NCBI RefSeq assembly: GCF_000485905.1
Contig: NC_022664.1
Location: forward strand, 806,001-870,000
Reading direction: 5' to 3'
Length of the DNA: 64,000 nucleotides
DNA from: Spiribacter curvatus
GTDB taxonomy: Bacteria > Pseudomonadota > Gammaproteobacteria > Nitrococcales > Nitrococcaceae
Within the stretch, counting starts at the first letter, position 1; each line of letters starts with the position of its first letter. Below the pieces are notes generated by a model that saw only the letters and a list, made by a program, of their open reading frames with translations, made no database searches and was not told the DNA's origin. Below, piece after piece: positions 36,003 to 45,697 of this stretch. A program made the position numbers and the translations under genes.

Positions 36003-36938
36003 CTGGTTGCCATTGCCCAGATCCTTGCCCCGGTCGTCCTGGTCATCGGCCTGGGCTGGCTGCTGGCGCGCGGCCGGTTCCTCTCCGCTCACACGCTCGG
36101 TGAGCTCAATCGGCTGACCTATTGGATTGGTCTGCCCGCGCTGCTGGTGAGCCGCATCGCCACCGCCACGCCGGCATTCGACCGGGTCGGCAGTATTCTG
36201 CTGGTGCTGGTGGGGACGACCGCAATCGTGATCGCCATCAGCGCGCTGCTGGGCCGCGCCGGGCGGCTGCCGGGCGCCTCGCTGGCGACCCTGGTCCATG
36301 CCAGCTATCGCGGTAACCTGACCTTCGTCGGGCTACCCGTGGTGATCTATGCCTTCGCCGGTGGGCGCGAGGCGTCGGCGGTGGAGTCGGCCGCGCTCAT
36401 CGCCTTTGTACCGCTGGTGATTGTCTACAACATTGTCGCTGTCATCGTCATGCAGCTTCCCGGTCAGTCGGGCCCCGGGCCGGCGATGCGAGGGCTTGGC
36501 CGCCGCCTGATCAGCAACCCCATCCTGATCGCGACGGTGCTGGGGATGGTGATCGCGCTCGCCGGCTGGCGGCTGCCCGTGTTCATGGATCGCACCCTCG
36601 GCGCGGTCGGGCAGATGGCGCTGCCGTTGGCGCTCATTGGTATCGGCGGCGGGCTCTATGCCACGCGCCTGCGCGGCCAGCGCCGCTGGGCGGGCACCGC
36701 GGCCTTGCTGAAGACGGTGGCAACGCCGCTGATTGGCTGGCTGTTGGCGGTGCTGGTCGGGTTGCAGGCCGACGAGATGCGGTTGGCATTGATCTTTCTC
36801 GTGTGTCCCACCGCGTCAGCCGCCTATGTGCTGGTGCAGGAAATGGACGGCGACGCGGCGCTGATGGCAGGGACGATCGTGCTCAGCTATTTGCTTGCGC
36901 TGCCCTCCATGGCGCTGGTGCTGTCACTCACCGGCTGA
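36003..36938 (+). CDS. AEC-family (auxin efflux carrier-like) transporter with non-standard start
   Basis: About 311 residues. The family N-terminus (VAIAQILAPVVLVIGLGWLL, then RFLSAHTLGELNRLTYWIGLPALL) is encoded from about 36006, but the first in-frame ATG/GTG/TTG is GTG 36147. That would remove the first membrane helix and conserved LPALL motif. Upstream the frame is open to the fxsA TGA at 35985-35987. The likeliest starts are CTG 36003 or ATT 36012. The remainder has about nine hydrophobic segments (YRGNLTFVGLPVVIYAF, NPILIATVLGMVIALAGWRLP, CPTASAAYVLVQEM). Substrate unknown. It overlaps the convergent RND gene by 52 bp. Confidence 0.75.
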   Translation: MVAIAQILAPVVLVIGLGWLLARGRFLSAHTLGELNRLTYWIGLPALLVSRIATATPAFDRVGSILLVLVGTTAIVIAISALLGRAGRLPGASLATLVHASYRGNLTFVGLPVVIYAFAGGREASAVESAALIAFVPLVIVYNIVAVIVMQLPGQSGPGPAMRGLGRRLISNPILIATVLGMVIALAGWRLPVFMDRTLGAVGQMALPLALIGIGGGLYATRLRGQRRWAGTAALLKTVATPLIGWLLAVLVGLQADEMRLALIFLVCPTASAAYVLVQEMDGDAALMAGTIVLSYLLALPSMALVLSLTG

Positions 36939-39900
36939 TCGAGCTCGCGGTCGAGGGCCGCCTGGGCGGCGGCGCGGGGCCGGGCGAAGCGGGCCAGCAG
37001 TAGATACAGCGCCGGCGTGAAATAGAGTGTGAAAAGCGCCGCGATCCCCAATCCGCCGAACACGACCCAGCCGATGGCCGCGCGTGATTCCGCACCGGCA
37101 CCGCTGCCAAGGATCAGCGGCAACCCACCGAACACGGTTGCGATAATGGTCATCGATACCGGCCGTAGCCTCACCCGGGCGCTCTCCAGCGCGGCCTCGC
37201 GCAGGGAGTGGCCGGTGTCGCGCAGCTGGTTGGCGAACTCCACGAGCAGGATGCCGTTTTTCGCCATCAGGCCGATCAGCAGGATCAGGCCGATCTGTGA
37301 GTAGATGTTGATCGAGGTGCCGCTGAGCGCAAGGGCGAACACCGCCGCGGCAAGCCCGAACGGGACCGTGAGCATGACCACGATGGCGCTCATCACGCTC
37401 TCGAACTGTGCGGCGAGGACCAGCAGGACGATCAGCAGGGCCAACCCGTAGGTCAGAAACACCTCCTGGCGACTCTCCTCCAGGGTTTCCGCCTCGCCCC
37501 GAGTGATCAGGCCCACTCCGTCTGGCAGATCCTCATCGGCCAGGGCGCGGAGATCGGCGACCGCGGCCTGCAGCGGGTAGCCATCATCCACCGCCAGATC
37601 AATACTGATTGCCCGGCGCTGCGCCTCGCGATCGAGCTCCGCGGCGACGCCTTCCTCACGCAGGCTGACCAGGGTTGAGAGCGGCACCATGGCACCGTCA
37701 TCGGATTGGATCCGCAGATTGGCGAGATCGTCGGGGCTGTTCACCTGCCGGCTGCTGGATTCCAGCCGCAGTGGGATCGCCCGGTCATCGATGTTCAGAT
37801 CAACGATGTCGAGCCCACTGATCATCGTCTCAAGCGTTTCCGCCAGACCATCGATCGGCACATTCAACGCCTCGGCGCGCTGACGATCGATGTCCACCCG
37901 CAGCTGGGGCTGCGTGGGTGAGTAATCGATCCGCGCGCTTCCAAGCCCATCGACATCGTCCTCGATGGCGCGACTCAAGCGCTGCGCGCTCGCATACAGC
38001 CGGTCGTAGTCATTGCCGAGCAGGGACACCTCGAGACCGCTGCCCACACCGCGCAGGCCGAGGCTGTTGGGGCTGCCCACCCGAGTGTTGACGCCCGGCA
38101 GATCGGCGAGCGCCGCGCGGACGTCGGCGGCGATCGCGCGCTCGTCGCGCTCACGCTCCGACCAGGGCGCGAGCGGCGCGACGATCAGGATGCGGTTGGG
38201 ATCCCAGCGACCGGCGATGGTGAAAAGCCGAGAGATCTCGCCACTGTCCACCAGCGGCTGGAGTCGGGCCTGCATGCGCCAGGCCTGATTCTGACTGTAG
38301 CGAAGGCCGGCACCGTCGGGGCCGTTGCCGACCACATAGATCAATCCCCGGTCCTCCTCCGGCAGCAGCGTCTGGTCGATTCGGGTGAACTGCTGGGCGG
38401 CCAGTCCCAGTACCAGCAACCCCACCAGTGCCATCAGCCAGGGGTGGGCGATGCTGTGGCCGAGACTGCGGCCATAGAACCGGCTGATCGCGCCGCCGAT
38501 CCGCCGCAGGCCGGTAACCCGTCCGCGGGACGGTGCCGCCGAACCAATGTCATCCGCCGGGCGCAGGATACGCGCGGCAAGCGCGGGGACCAGCGACAGG
38601 GCGATGAACGACGATAGCCCGACGGCCACGGCAAGGACTCCGCCGAATTCCCGAAACAGCCGCCCGGTGGTGCTCGGCAGCAGCGAGATCGGGACAAACA
38701 CCGCCACCAGCACGGCGGTGGTGGCGATCACGGCGAAGAAGACCTGATGGGTGCCGAGTAGCGCCGCGGCGCCGGCGCTGAGCCCCATGCGCTGACGGCG
38801 CTGAATGTTCTCGAGCACCACAATGGCATCGTCGACCACCAGCCCGGTGGCGAGCACCAGGGCAAGGAGGGTGAGCAGATTGATCGAGAAACCGAGCAGC
38901 CAGATCGCGGCAATGGTGCCGGTCAGTGCCAGCGGTATGGTGATCGCGGGGATCAGCGTCGCCCGCGCCGAGCCGATGAAAAGCCAGATCGTTGCCACCA
39001 CAATCAGTGTGGCGGCGATGAGCGTGATCAGCACCTCGCTGATCGCGCCACGGATGAACACCGCATCATCCGAGGTCTTGACCAGCTCGACATCGTCGTA
39101 TCGCCGGTTGAGTTCCTCGATGGCCGCCTCGGCGGCAGTGCTGATCTCGAGGGTATTGGACTGCGCCTGGCGGACGATGCCCAGCCCGAGGATCGGTTCG
39201 CCATTCAACTGCACCCGGCTGCGGGCATCGGCCGGAGAGAAAAACACCCGCGCGACGTCGCCGAGCCGCAGGCCAGGCTCGACTTCCAGGGCCTCGATCC
39301 GGGCCGGTGTCCCGACGGTGGCATTGGCGCGTACCCGCAATTCCAGCGGCGAATCACGGAAGCTGCCGGCCGGAATGTCCAGATCGGTATCCTCGAGTCG
39401 GGTGATCAGATCCGCCACTGCCAGCCCGTGGGCACTCAGTCGCAGGGGGTCAACGGCGACCCGGAGCTGGCGCTGGCGATCACCGTAGAGCCGGACATCG
39501 GCGACGCCGGGGAGTGAGACCAGGGCCGGGATAATGTCGGTCTCGACCCGGCGGGTGAGGGCATCGAGGCTTAACCCACTGCCGCGGGCGGCCACCCGCA
39601 CCACCGGACTCGCGTCCTGATCGGCCTTGATGACGTTCACCCGATCGACATCGTCCGGGAGGCTGCGCTCGACCCGGCTGACAGCCTCGCGGACGTCGGC
39701 AGCGGCGCTGTCGAGATCCGCATCAGCGCTGAATTCCACCACCACCCGAGTGCTGCTTTCCTCGCTGGAGGCGCTGATCCGACGCACGCCGGCCACCCGC
39801 GCGACGGCGCCCTCGATCTCACGGGTGACCGCTGCGTCCATGGTCTCGGGGGCCGCGCCGGGGAAGGTCGCGCTCACCGTGATCCGTGGGCGGTCGACAT

Positions 39901-40030
39901 CGGGCAGTTCACGGACCTCGACACCCCGCAGGGCCGCGATGCCGGCGATGGCGATGATCAGATTGATGACAGCGACCAGTACCGGCCGCCGGATGCCCAG
40001 TGCTGGCAGTCCGCGTGGCGCGCCCATCAT
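36887..40030 (-). CDS. RND efflux permease (AcrB/HAE1 or MexF-like)
   Basis: 1047 residues, full length. Twelve membrane segments and two large periplasmic loops. Proton-relay region GLVVDDAIVVLENIQRRQRMGLSA (about 399-422) with the paired Asp residues, VFVPISLLPSTTGRLFREFGGVLAVAVGLS, and the second-half GLMAKNGILLVEFANQLRD. N-terminus MGAPRGLPALGIRRPVLVAVINLIIAIAGIAALRG is typical of single-component IM permeases in MFP operons. It starts in the stop codon region of the adaptor gene (4-bp overlap). No outer-membrane channel gene is adjacent; TolC would be supplied elsewhere. Confidence 0.95.
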   Translation of the reverse strand: MMGAPRGLPALGIRRPVLVAVINLIIAIAGIAALRGVEVRELPDVDRPRITVSATFPGAAPETMDAAVTREIEGAVARVAGVRRISASSEESSTRVVVEFSADADLDSAAADVREAVSRVERSLPDDVDRVNVIKADQDASPVVRVAARGSGLSLDALTRRVETDIIPALVSLPGVADVRLYGDRQRQLRVAVDPLRLSAHGLAVADLITRLEDTDLDIPAGSFRDSPLELRVRANATVGTPARIEALEVEPGLRLGDVARVFFSPADARSRVQLNGEPILGLGIVRQAQSNTLEISTAAEAAIEELNRRYDDVELVKTSDDAVFIRGAISEVLITLIAATLIVVATIWLFIGSARATLIPAITIPLALTGTIAAIWLLGFSINLLTLLALVLATGLVVDDAIVVLENIQRRQRMGLSAGAAALLGTHQVFFAVIATTAVLVAVFVPISLLPSTTGRLFREFGGVLAVAVGLSSFIALSLVPALAARILRPADDIGSAAPSRGRVTGLRRIGGAISRFYGRSLGHSIAHPWLMALVGLLVLGLAAQQFTRIDQTLLPEEDRGLIYVVGNGPDGAGLRYSQNQAWRMQARLQPLVDSGEISRLFTIAGRWDPNRILIVAPLAPWSERERDERAIAADVRAALADLPGVNTRVGSPNSLGLRGVGSGLEVSLLGNDYDRLYASAQRLSRAIEDDVDGLGSARIDYSPTQPQLRVDIDRQRAEALNVPIDGLAETLETMISGLDIVDLNIDDRAIPLRLESSSRQVNSPDDLANLRIQSDDGAMVPLSTLVSLREEGVAAELDREAQRRAISIDLAVDDGYPLQAAVADLRALADEDLPDGVGLITRGEAETLEESRQEVFLTYGLALLIVLLVLAAQFESVMSAIVVMLTVPFGLAAAVFALALSGTSINIYSQIGLILLIGLMAKNGILLVEFANQLRDTGHSLREAALESARVRLRPVSMTIIATVFGGLPLILGSGAGAESRAAIGWVVFGGLGIAALFTLYFTPALYLLLARFARPRAAAQAALDRELDQPVSDSTSAMEGSASK

Positions 40031-41094
40031 TGCGCGGGGGCGTCCCGGGTCGCCTCGAGGGCGGGGTAATCATCCAGTTCCGCCGGATCGATCACGCGTA
40101 CCTCAATGCCCGGGCGCATGCGCTGCGCGCCCTCGCTGACCACCGAATCATCGGTGTCGAGCTCACCCTCCACAAGGACATGATCGCTTTGACGGGCAAT
40201 CAGTGACACCCCCAGACGCTCGGCACGGCCATCACGGACCACCCAGATATAGGGGCCATTATCGCCCCACTGCAGACTCGTCGCCGGGATGCGGGGATAG
40301 GTGGGCCCGGCCAGCTCGGTGCTGACGCGAAAGCGCATACCGGGGCGGAAGCGATCGCGCTGATTACCGATCCGTGCCTCCACGCGGAAAGTCCCGCTTG
40401 CGGTGTCGATCCGGCTGTCAACGCGCTGAATCGTGCCAGTGACCGCTGCCTGGGGGTGCGCCCAGGCGCTCAGCGTGACGTTATCGCCCGGCGCCAGCTG
40501 ACCGAGATACTGGCCGGCGAGCCGGAAGCGCACGGTGAGTGCGGTGCGGTCATCCATTGTGGTGATCGCGGTATCCGGATCAACCCGCTGGCCGACCTCA
40601 ATGTCCGTCATCCCGGTATGACCATCGAAAGGCGCAAGCCGACGCCGGTCATCGCGCTCGATGCGGGCCCGCTCCAGCGCCAGTCGCGCCAGCTCAACCG
40701 CGCGCCGGGCATCGTCGATCGTTGTGGGTGAGAATGTCCCATCGTCGATCCCCGGCTCATAGCGTGCCAGTCGTCGACGTGCATCACGCAGCTCCGCGCG
40801 GGTGCGCGCGACCTCATTGCGCTCCGCCTCGGCGTCCAGCGTGATCAGGGTTTCACCGGCGTTGACTGAGTCACCGGCATCGAACTCGATCGCCGTCACG
40901 ATGCCGGTGGACTCGGGGTAGAGGGTCACCGAGCGTTGGGCGCGCGACTCACCCACCGCTTCCAGGCGTGTCACGGCCTCGCCGGTCTCGACACCGCTCA
41001 GGCGGACCGGCGCGGCATCGGACTGTGCCCGGGCGAGCCCGGTCACGGCCAGGACGGTGATCAGCAGCGCGAAGCGCAATCGTTGTCGAGTCAT
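40027..41094 (-). CDS. RND periplasmic adaptor (membrane fusion protein)
   Basis: 355 residues from the ATG at 41094 (MTRQRLRFALLITVLAVTGLARAQ, signal peptide); a longer start at 41127 lacks a signal-like beginning. Barrel-sandwich/lipoyl halves are seen in VTLYPESTGIVTAIEFDAGDSVNAGETLITLDAEAERNEV and, after a coiled coil, RRLAPFDGHTGMTDIEVGQRVDPDTAITTM. The beta-barrel and membrane-proximal domains follow. It links the RND pump to an outer-membrane channel. Overlaps the permease by 4 bp. Confidence 0.93.
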   Translation of the reverse strand: MTRQRLRFALLITVLAVTGLARAQSDAAPVRLSGVETGEAVTRLEAVGESRAQRSVTLYPESTGIVTAIEFDAGDSVNAGETLITLDAEAERNEVARTRAELRDARRRLARYEPGIDDGTFSPTTIDDARRAVELARLALERARIERDDRRRLAPFDGHTGMTDIEVGQRVDPDTAITTMDDRTALTVRFRLAGQYLGQLAPGDNVTLSAWAHPQAAVTGTIQRVDSRIDTASGTFRVEARIGNQRDRFRPGMRFRVSTELAGPTYPRIPATSLQWGDNGPYIWVVRDGRAERLGVSLIARQSDHVLVEGELDTDDSVVSEGAQRMRPGIEVRVIDPAELDDYPALEATRDAPAQ

Positions 41095-41142
41095 TCGGGA
41101 AGCATAGCGTGTCGGTGTCGGATACACCGAATGGGAGACATG

Positions 41143-41173
41143 AAAAAAGGCCGCCGGTTCGCCACCGACGGCC
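41143..41173 (-). terminator. Intrinsic terminator of the phasin gene
   Basis: On the minus strand the arms GGCCGTCGG and CCGGCGGCC (41173-41165 and 41157-41149) form a 9-bp stem with one mismatch and a 7-nt loop, followed directly by six T (41148-41143). It lies between the phasin stop (41202) and the RND adaptor start (41094), separating the two units. Confidence 0.88.
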
Positions 41174-41201
41174 TTTCTCGCTCATCCGATCAAGACCGGA
41201 T

Positions 41202-41570
41202 TTACTTCGTCGACTTGGTCGCCGTCTCGGATGCGTTCTTGACGTTCGTCTCCACGAGCTTGCGCGCCTCGTTGACGAAGTCCTGGTTCATGGCGGCAAC
41301 CTTTTCGGCGTCGCCCTTCACCCGCTCGGTCATTTCCTTGGCGACCTTCTGCTGCTCTTCGGCATAGGTCTTGAGTGCCTCGGTGTCCTTGACCTCCAGC
41401 GCGGCGCGCGCCTGCTGCATGCCGATGTCCGTATAGGTCTTCGCCGCTTCCATCTGGGCGTCGATCATCTTCTCGGCATAGTCCATCGCGAGCTTGGCAT
41501 AGTCACGGGTCGGGCCCATGAACATCTTCTCGGCCTGCTCGTTGGCTTTGTTAAAGTTTTCGTTCGTCAT
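41202..41570 (-). CDS. Phasin family protein
   Basis: 122 residues. Almost entirely amphipathic helix: FMGPTRDYAKLAMDYAEKMIDAQMEAAKTYTDIGMQQARAALEVKDTEALKTYAEEQQKVAKEMTERV. This matches the Phasin_2-type coat proteins of polyhydroxyalkanoate granules. Rich in Ala/Lys/Glu, with no signal peptide. PHA synthase genes are not in this window. It has a strong own promoter and terminator, so expression is probably high and independent. Confidence 0.85.
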   Translation of the reverse strand: MTNENFNKANEQAEKMFMGPTRDYAKLAMDYAEKMIDAQMEAAKTYTDIGMQQARAALEVKDTEALKTYAEEQQKVAKEMTERVKGDAEKVAAMNQDFVNEARKLVETNVKNASETATKSTK

Positions 41571-41628
41571 CGCTTGGTTCCTCTATCTGCGGTATCAAAT
41601 CCAAGGCTTTGGTGCCTTGTTGCAGTGC

Positions 41629-41657
41629 AATATAGCAATGCGTTTGGTGCGATGCAA
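41629..41657 (-). promoter_or_regulatory. Putative sigma-70 promoter of the phasin gene
   Basis: On the minus strand TTGCAT (41657-41652) and TATATT (41634-41629) are separated by exactly 17 bp. Predicted transcription start is about 50 nt before the phasin ATG. Confidence 0.68.
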
Positions 41658-41717
41658 CAAAAAATTTCCTGCCCTGGATTTGCTAGGGTATACGCCGACT
41701 GAAAAAAGGGATCAAAC

Positions 41718-43697
41718 ATGCTGAGTGACAATGGATCGGCCCTGATCGGGTGGATCGGTGAAGCCCGTGAGGCCCTGACCGCCTGGGGCATGCAGCTCGT
41801 CGACGAGGCGCGGGCGCTGCCGGCCGCGGTGATCGACTTTGCGGACCTGCAGACTGCTGTGAGCGCTGGCCGACTGGCGGGGCTGATCGCGCTGGTGTTT
41901 CTGTTACAGCGGATCCTGCGCCATCGCGGTGATCCTCTGATCAACCGGCTCGCCACGTGGCAGCGCCGGGCCGCACCGGGTCTGGGGCCGTTGCGTGGCG
42001 TTGGTGTCATGGCGGCGGTGATCGCTGTGCAGGGTAGCAAGGTGGCGGTGATCGCGGCCCTTGGATACGGCGCATTGCTGCTTGGGGCGGTGGCGGCCCC
42101 GGATTGGTCGGCCGCCGCCGGGCGCTTTCTGTTGGCATTCGTGATCGCCGAAATCGCGCGTCTGGTCATCTGCATCTTCCTCGAGCCGCGCACCAGCGCC
42201 GCCCGCCTGCTGCCACTGGACGACACCGTTGCCGAGCGATGGGAGGCGCGGCTGTCACGGCTTGCGTGCACGGGGGTCTATAGCGTTGTTTTCATCGCCC
42301 CGGTGGTCGCCATCAACTTCCCGGCGTTCGCCTTGCTCGTTGAGGCGGTGCTGGTGCTTTTCGTGCTGCTCGGCGTGTTCGCCGCCATCCACGCGGTCCG
42401 TCATCCGATCAGAGAGTGGATGCTGACGCGTGGCGGCCATGGCAGGAACAGCTTCTATCGACCCATGCTGCGGCCGCTGGCGGGCATCTGGCATCTGCTG
42501 GCAGGCGCCTATAGCGCGATCTTCGCCGGACTGGTGGTGGTCGCGCCGCCGAGCGCGTTCGTTTTCATGCTCCGCGCCAGCGCGGTCAGTCTGTTGATCA
42601 TCCTCGCAGTGGGCTTTATCGGCACCTCCGCGGGCAATCTGCGCCGTATCGGTCAGTATCTGCCCGCATCGGTCCGCGAGCGCCTGCCCATGCTGCCAAC
42701 CCGCCTCGATGGTTGGCTGCCCAAGCTCGTGCGCGTCATCAATCTGTTGCTGGTGGTCACCCTGGTGGCGGCTGTCGCCGATGTCTGGGCCATTGCCGAT
42801 GTGCGCGCATGGCTGGGGACGCCTGAGGGGCAGGGACTCATCGGTGCCATTGCTGCACTGCTCGGCATCGCTATCCTGTCGCTGGGCGGCTGGCTGCTGG
42901 CGGCAAGCTGGATCGAGGATCGACTCAATCCTGATACCGGTGAGGGCGAACCCGGTGCCCGCGAGAAAACGCTGTTGGCACTGTTTCGCAACGTCATCGC
43001 AATCGCCATCCTGATTCTCGCGGGCATGATCGCGCTCTCGGAGATTGGCATTGATATCGGGCCGCTGCTCGCTGGCGCCGGTGTGATTGGCCTGGCGATC
43101 GGTTTTGGCGCCCAGACACTGGTCCAGGACATCATCACCGGCGTGTTCATCCAGCTCGAGGATGCGATCCACAAGGACGACTTCATCACCGCTGGCGGGA
43201 TCAGCGGGACGGTGGAGCGGCTCAGCATCCGCTCGCTGGGGCTGCGTGATCTCTCCGGGACGCTGCATGTGGTGCCGTTCTCCTCGGTCGACACCGTCTC
43301 GAACTACACCCGCGACTTCGGTTATCACCTGGGTGAATACGGGGTCGCCTATCGCGAGAATCTGGGCGAGGTCATCGATCATCTCCACGAGGCCTACGCG
43401 CGGTTGCTGAAAATGCCCGATATCAGCGCCGAAGTGACCGGGCCGCTCGAGGTGGATGGCGTGACAGCACTCGCCGACAGCTCGGTGAATATCCGGGTGC
43501 GCATTCTCACGACCGCCGGTATGCAGTATGCGGTGGGTCGGGCGTACAACCGGTGCGTGAAGGATCTGTTCGACGAAGTCGGTATCGAGATCCCCTATCC
43601 GCACATGACCGTTTATTTCGGTGCGGACAAGCAGGGCGGAGCGCCGCCGGCCCAGGTGGCGCTGACCGATCGGAGTGGTTCGGAGGCTGGCGTATGA
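41718..43697 (+). CDS. MscS-type mechanosensitive ion channel (large form)
   Basis: 659 residues. An N-terminal part of about nine hydrophobic segments precedes the MscS core. The core has the pore helix GVIGLAIGFGAQTLVQDIITGVFIQLEDAIHKDDFITAGGISGTVERLSIRSLGLRDLSGTLHVVPFSSVDTVSNYTRDF (about 455-535) and a C-terminal cage domain. The Gly/Ala pattern in the pore helix is preserved. It opens on hypo-osmotic shock to release solutes, expected in a salt-adapted cell. The next gene starts in its stop codon (ATGA at 43694-43697). Confidence 0.93.
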   Translation: MLSDNGSALIGWIGEAREALTAWGMQLVDEARALPAAVIDFADLQTAVSAGRLAGLIALVFLLQRILRHRGDPLINRLATWQRRAAPGLGPLRGVGVMAAVIAVQGSKVAVIAALGYGALLLGAVAAPDWSAAAGRFLLAFVIAEIARLVICIFLEPRTSAARLLPLDDTVAERWEARLSRLACTGVYSVVFIAPVVAINFPAFALLVEAVLVLFVLLGVFAAIHAVRHPIREWMLTRGGHGRNSFYRPMLRPLAGIWHLLAGAYSAIFAGLVVVAPPSAFVFMLRASAVSLLIILAVGFIGTSAGNLRRIGQYLPASVRERLPMLPTRLDGWLPKLVRVINLLLVVTLVAAVADVWAIADVRAWLGTPEGQGLIGAIAALLGIAILSLGGWLLAASWIEDRLNPDTGEGEPGAREKTLLALFRNVIAIAILILAGMIALSEIGIDIGPLLAGAGVIGLAIGFGAQTLVQDIITGVFIQLEDAIHKDDFITAGGISGTVERLSIRSLGLRDLSGTLHVVPFSSVDTVSNYTRDFGYHLGEYGVAYRENLGEVIDHLHEAYARLLKMPDISAEVTGPLEVDGVTALADSSVNIRVRILTTAGMQYAVGRAYNRCVKDLFDEVGIEIPYPHMTVYFGADKQGGAPPAQVALTDRSGSEAGV

Positions 43698-45697
43698 CGG
43701 CGATCCGGATCGAAGAGGATGTGCGCATCCCCATGTCGGATGGTGTGACACTCTCCGCGCGGATCTGGCGACCGGCGGATGCCGAGTCGTCACCACTGCC
43801 GGCGATACTCGAATACATTCCCTACCGTAAACGCGATCACACCCGCAGCCGTGATGAGACCCTGCATCGCTGGCTCGCTGAACGCGGCTACGCCAGTGTG
43901 CGCGTGGATATCCGCGGCAGCGGCGAGTCCGGTGGGGTGCTTGAGAACGAGTACCTGCAGCGCGAACTCGATGACGGCTATACGGTGATCGAGTGGCTCG
44001 CCCGTCAGCCCTGGTGTGATGGGGGTGTGGGCATGATCGGGATCTCGTGGGGCGGGTTCAGCGGCCTGCAGCTCGCGGCGATGCAACCGCCGTCGTTAAA
44101 GGCGGTTGTGACGGTCTGCTCGACCGATGACCGCTACGCTGATGACATCCACACCATGGGCGGCTGCCTGCTCGGTGACAACCTGTCATGGTCGTCGGTG
44201 ATGTTTGCATTCAACAGTCTGCCACCGGATCCCGCGCTGCGGGGTGAGGACTGGCGGTCGCTATGGCATCAGCGCCTCGAGGCCGACAAGCCTTGGCTGA
44301 TGGAGTGGCTCGAGCATCCCAGTCGCGATGATTACTGGCGTCATGGCTCGGTGTGTGAGGACTACACGGCCATCCGCTGCCCGGTCATGGCGGTGAGTGG
44401 CTGGGCGGATGGGTATACCAATGCGGTATTCCGGCTCATGGACAAGCTGACCGTGCCGCGGCAGGCCATCGTCGGGCCCTGGAGCCACCGTTATCCCCAC
44501 CAGGGCGTGCCGGGGCCGGCGATTGCCTTCCAGCAGACCGTTAAAGGCTGGTGGGACCGGTGGCTCAAGGGAGTGGACAATGGTGTCGATCATGCGCCCA
44601 TGCTCAGGGCCTGGATTCAGGATGCAGCCGCACCGGCGACCCGCTACCGGGCGCGCCCCGGGCGCTGGGTGAGTGAGGCGACCTGGCCGGTTCCCCGCAT
44701 CCACACCCAGACGCTCTATCCCAGCGAGACCGGGCAACTGGATTCAACACCCGCGCCATCGGGCGCTGCGCCGGTCCCCCTGCACTCGCCACTCAGCCTG
44801 GGGCTTTTCGCCGGTAAGTGGTGCAGTTATGCCGATGGGCCGGATCTGCCCTATGACCAGCGTGAGGAAGACGGCGGTGCACTCAATTTCGAGACCGCGG
44901 CGCTTGCTGAGTCGCTCGAGCTGCTGGGCGCGCCGGTGCTGCGCTTGCGGGTCCGTGCCGATCAGCCCAGTGCCCAGGTCGCGGTACGCCTTTCGGATAT
45001 TGCCCCGGACGGCGCGGCGACGCGGGTGAGCTATGGCGTGCTCAATCTCTGCCACCGCGACGGGCACGCGCAGCCGCAGGATCTACAACCGGGCAGCGAT
45101 GTCGATGTCACCATCCGTCTCAATGAACTGGGTCATCGCTTTGCGACCGGTCACCGCCTGCGGCTGTCGCTGTCGAGCTCTTACTGGCCGCTGATCTGGC
45201 CGGCGCCGCAGCCAGTGACTCTGACGGTGAGCCCTGAGGCCACCGCACTGGATCTGCCGGTGCGCCGCGTCGAGCCCTCTGAGGAGTCAGCGCCGGTGTT
45301 CGCCGCGCCGGATGATCTGCAGCTGGCGCCAGTCACCGAGCAGCGTGCAGCCGATCATCGATGGCGGGTACAGCGCGATCTCGAGCATGCCACCTCTGAG
45401 CTCGAGGTGATCATGGATAACGGCACCCGGACACTGGAGGAGGTCGATCTTACCCTCAGTGATCACACCTGTGAGCGCTACTGGTTGAGCGATGGTGATC
45501 CGCAGAGCGCGACCGGTGAGGTGGTATCGAGCTATGGCCTGCGCCGCGGTGACTGGCGTGTCGAAACCCGCACCCGAACCCGACTCGAGGCCGATGAAAC
45601 GGGTTTCTATGTCACCGCGGAGCTCGATGCCTGGGAGGGCGATCAGCGGGTGTTCTCCCGCAACTGGATTCGTCGGATCCCGCGCTCCCGGATCTAG
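43694..45697 (+). CDS. CocE/NonD-family serine hydrolase (X-Pro dipeptidyl-peptidase-like)
   Basis: 667 residues. S15-type alpha/beta-hydrolase: nucleophile in GMIGISWGGFSGLQ (about 116), acid in SGWADGYTNAV, His in GPWSHRYPHQG, then the jelly-roll C-terminal domain (RLSDIAPDGAATRVSYGVLNLCHR, HRFATGHRLRLSLSSSYWPLIWPAP). Cleaves esters or X-Pro peptides; the substrate is not readable. No signal peptide. It begins in the 4-bp overlap with the channel gene, so they are co-translated; the upstream extension in frame belongs to the MscS gene. Convergent overlap of 4 bp with trmO. Confidence 0.9.
   Translation: MTAIRIEEDVRIPMSDGVTLSARIWRPADAESSPLPAILEYIPYRKRDHTRSRDETLHRWLAERGYASVRVDIRGSGESGGVLENEYLQRELDDGYTVIEWLARQPWCDGGVGMIGISWGGFSGLQLAAMQPPSLKAVVTVCSTDDRYADDIHTMGGCLLGDNLSWSSVMFAFNSLPPDPALRGEDWRSLWHQRLEADKPWLMEWLEHPSRDDYWRHGSVCEDYTAIRCPVMAVSGWADGYTNAVFRLMDKLTVPRQAIVGPWSHRYPHQGVPGPAIAFQQTVKGWWDRWLKGVDNGVDHAPMLRAWIQDAAAPATRYRARPGRWVSEATWPVPRIHTQTLYPSETGQLDSTPAPSGAAPVPLHSPLSLGLFAGKWCSYADGPDLPYDQREEDGGALNFETAALAESLELLGAPVLRLRVRADQPSAQVAVRLSDIAPDGAATRVSYGVLNLCHRDGHAQPQDLQPGSDVDVTIRLNELGHRFATGHRLRLSLSSSYWPLIWPAPQPVTLTVSPEATALDLPVRRVEPSEESAPVFAAPDDLQLAPVTEQRAADHRWRVQRDLEHATSELEVIMDNGTRTLEEVDLTLSDHTCERYWLSDGDPQSATGEVVSSYGLRRGDWRVETRTRTRLEADETGFYVTAELDAWEGDQRVFSRNWIRRIPRSRI

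Noticed and set aside
42255-43796. A 513-codon minus-strand frame across the MscS gene
   Set aside because: Shadow frame of the channel gene, composition His/Gln/Asp-rich, no family signal.
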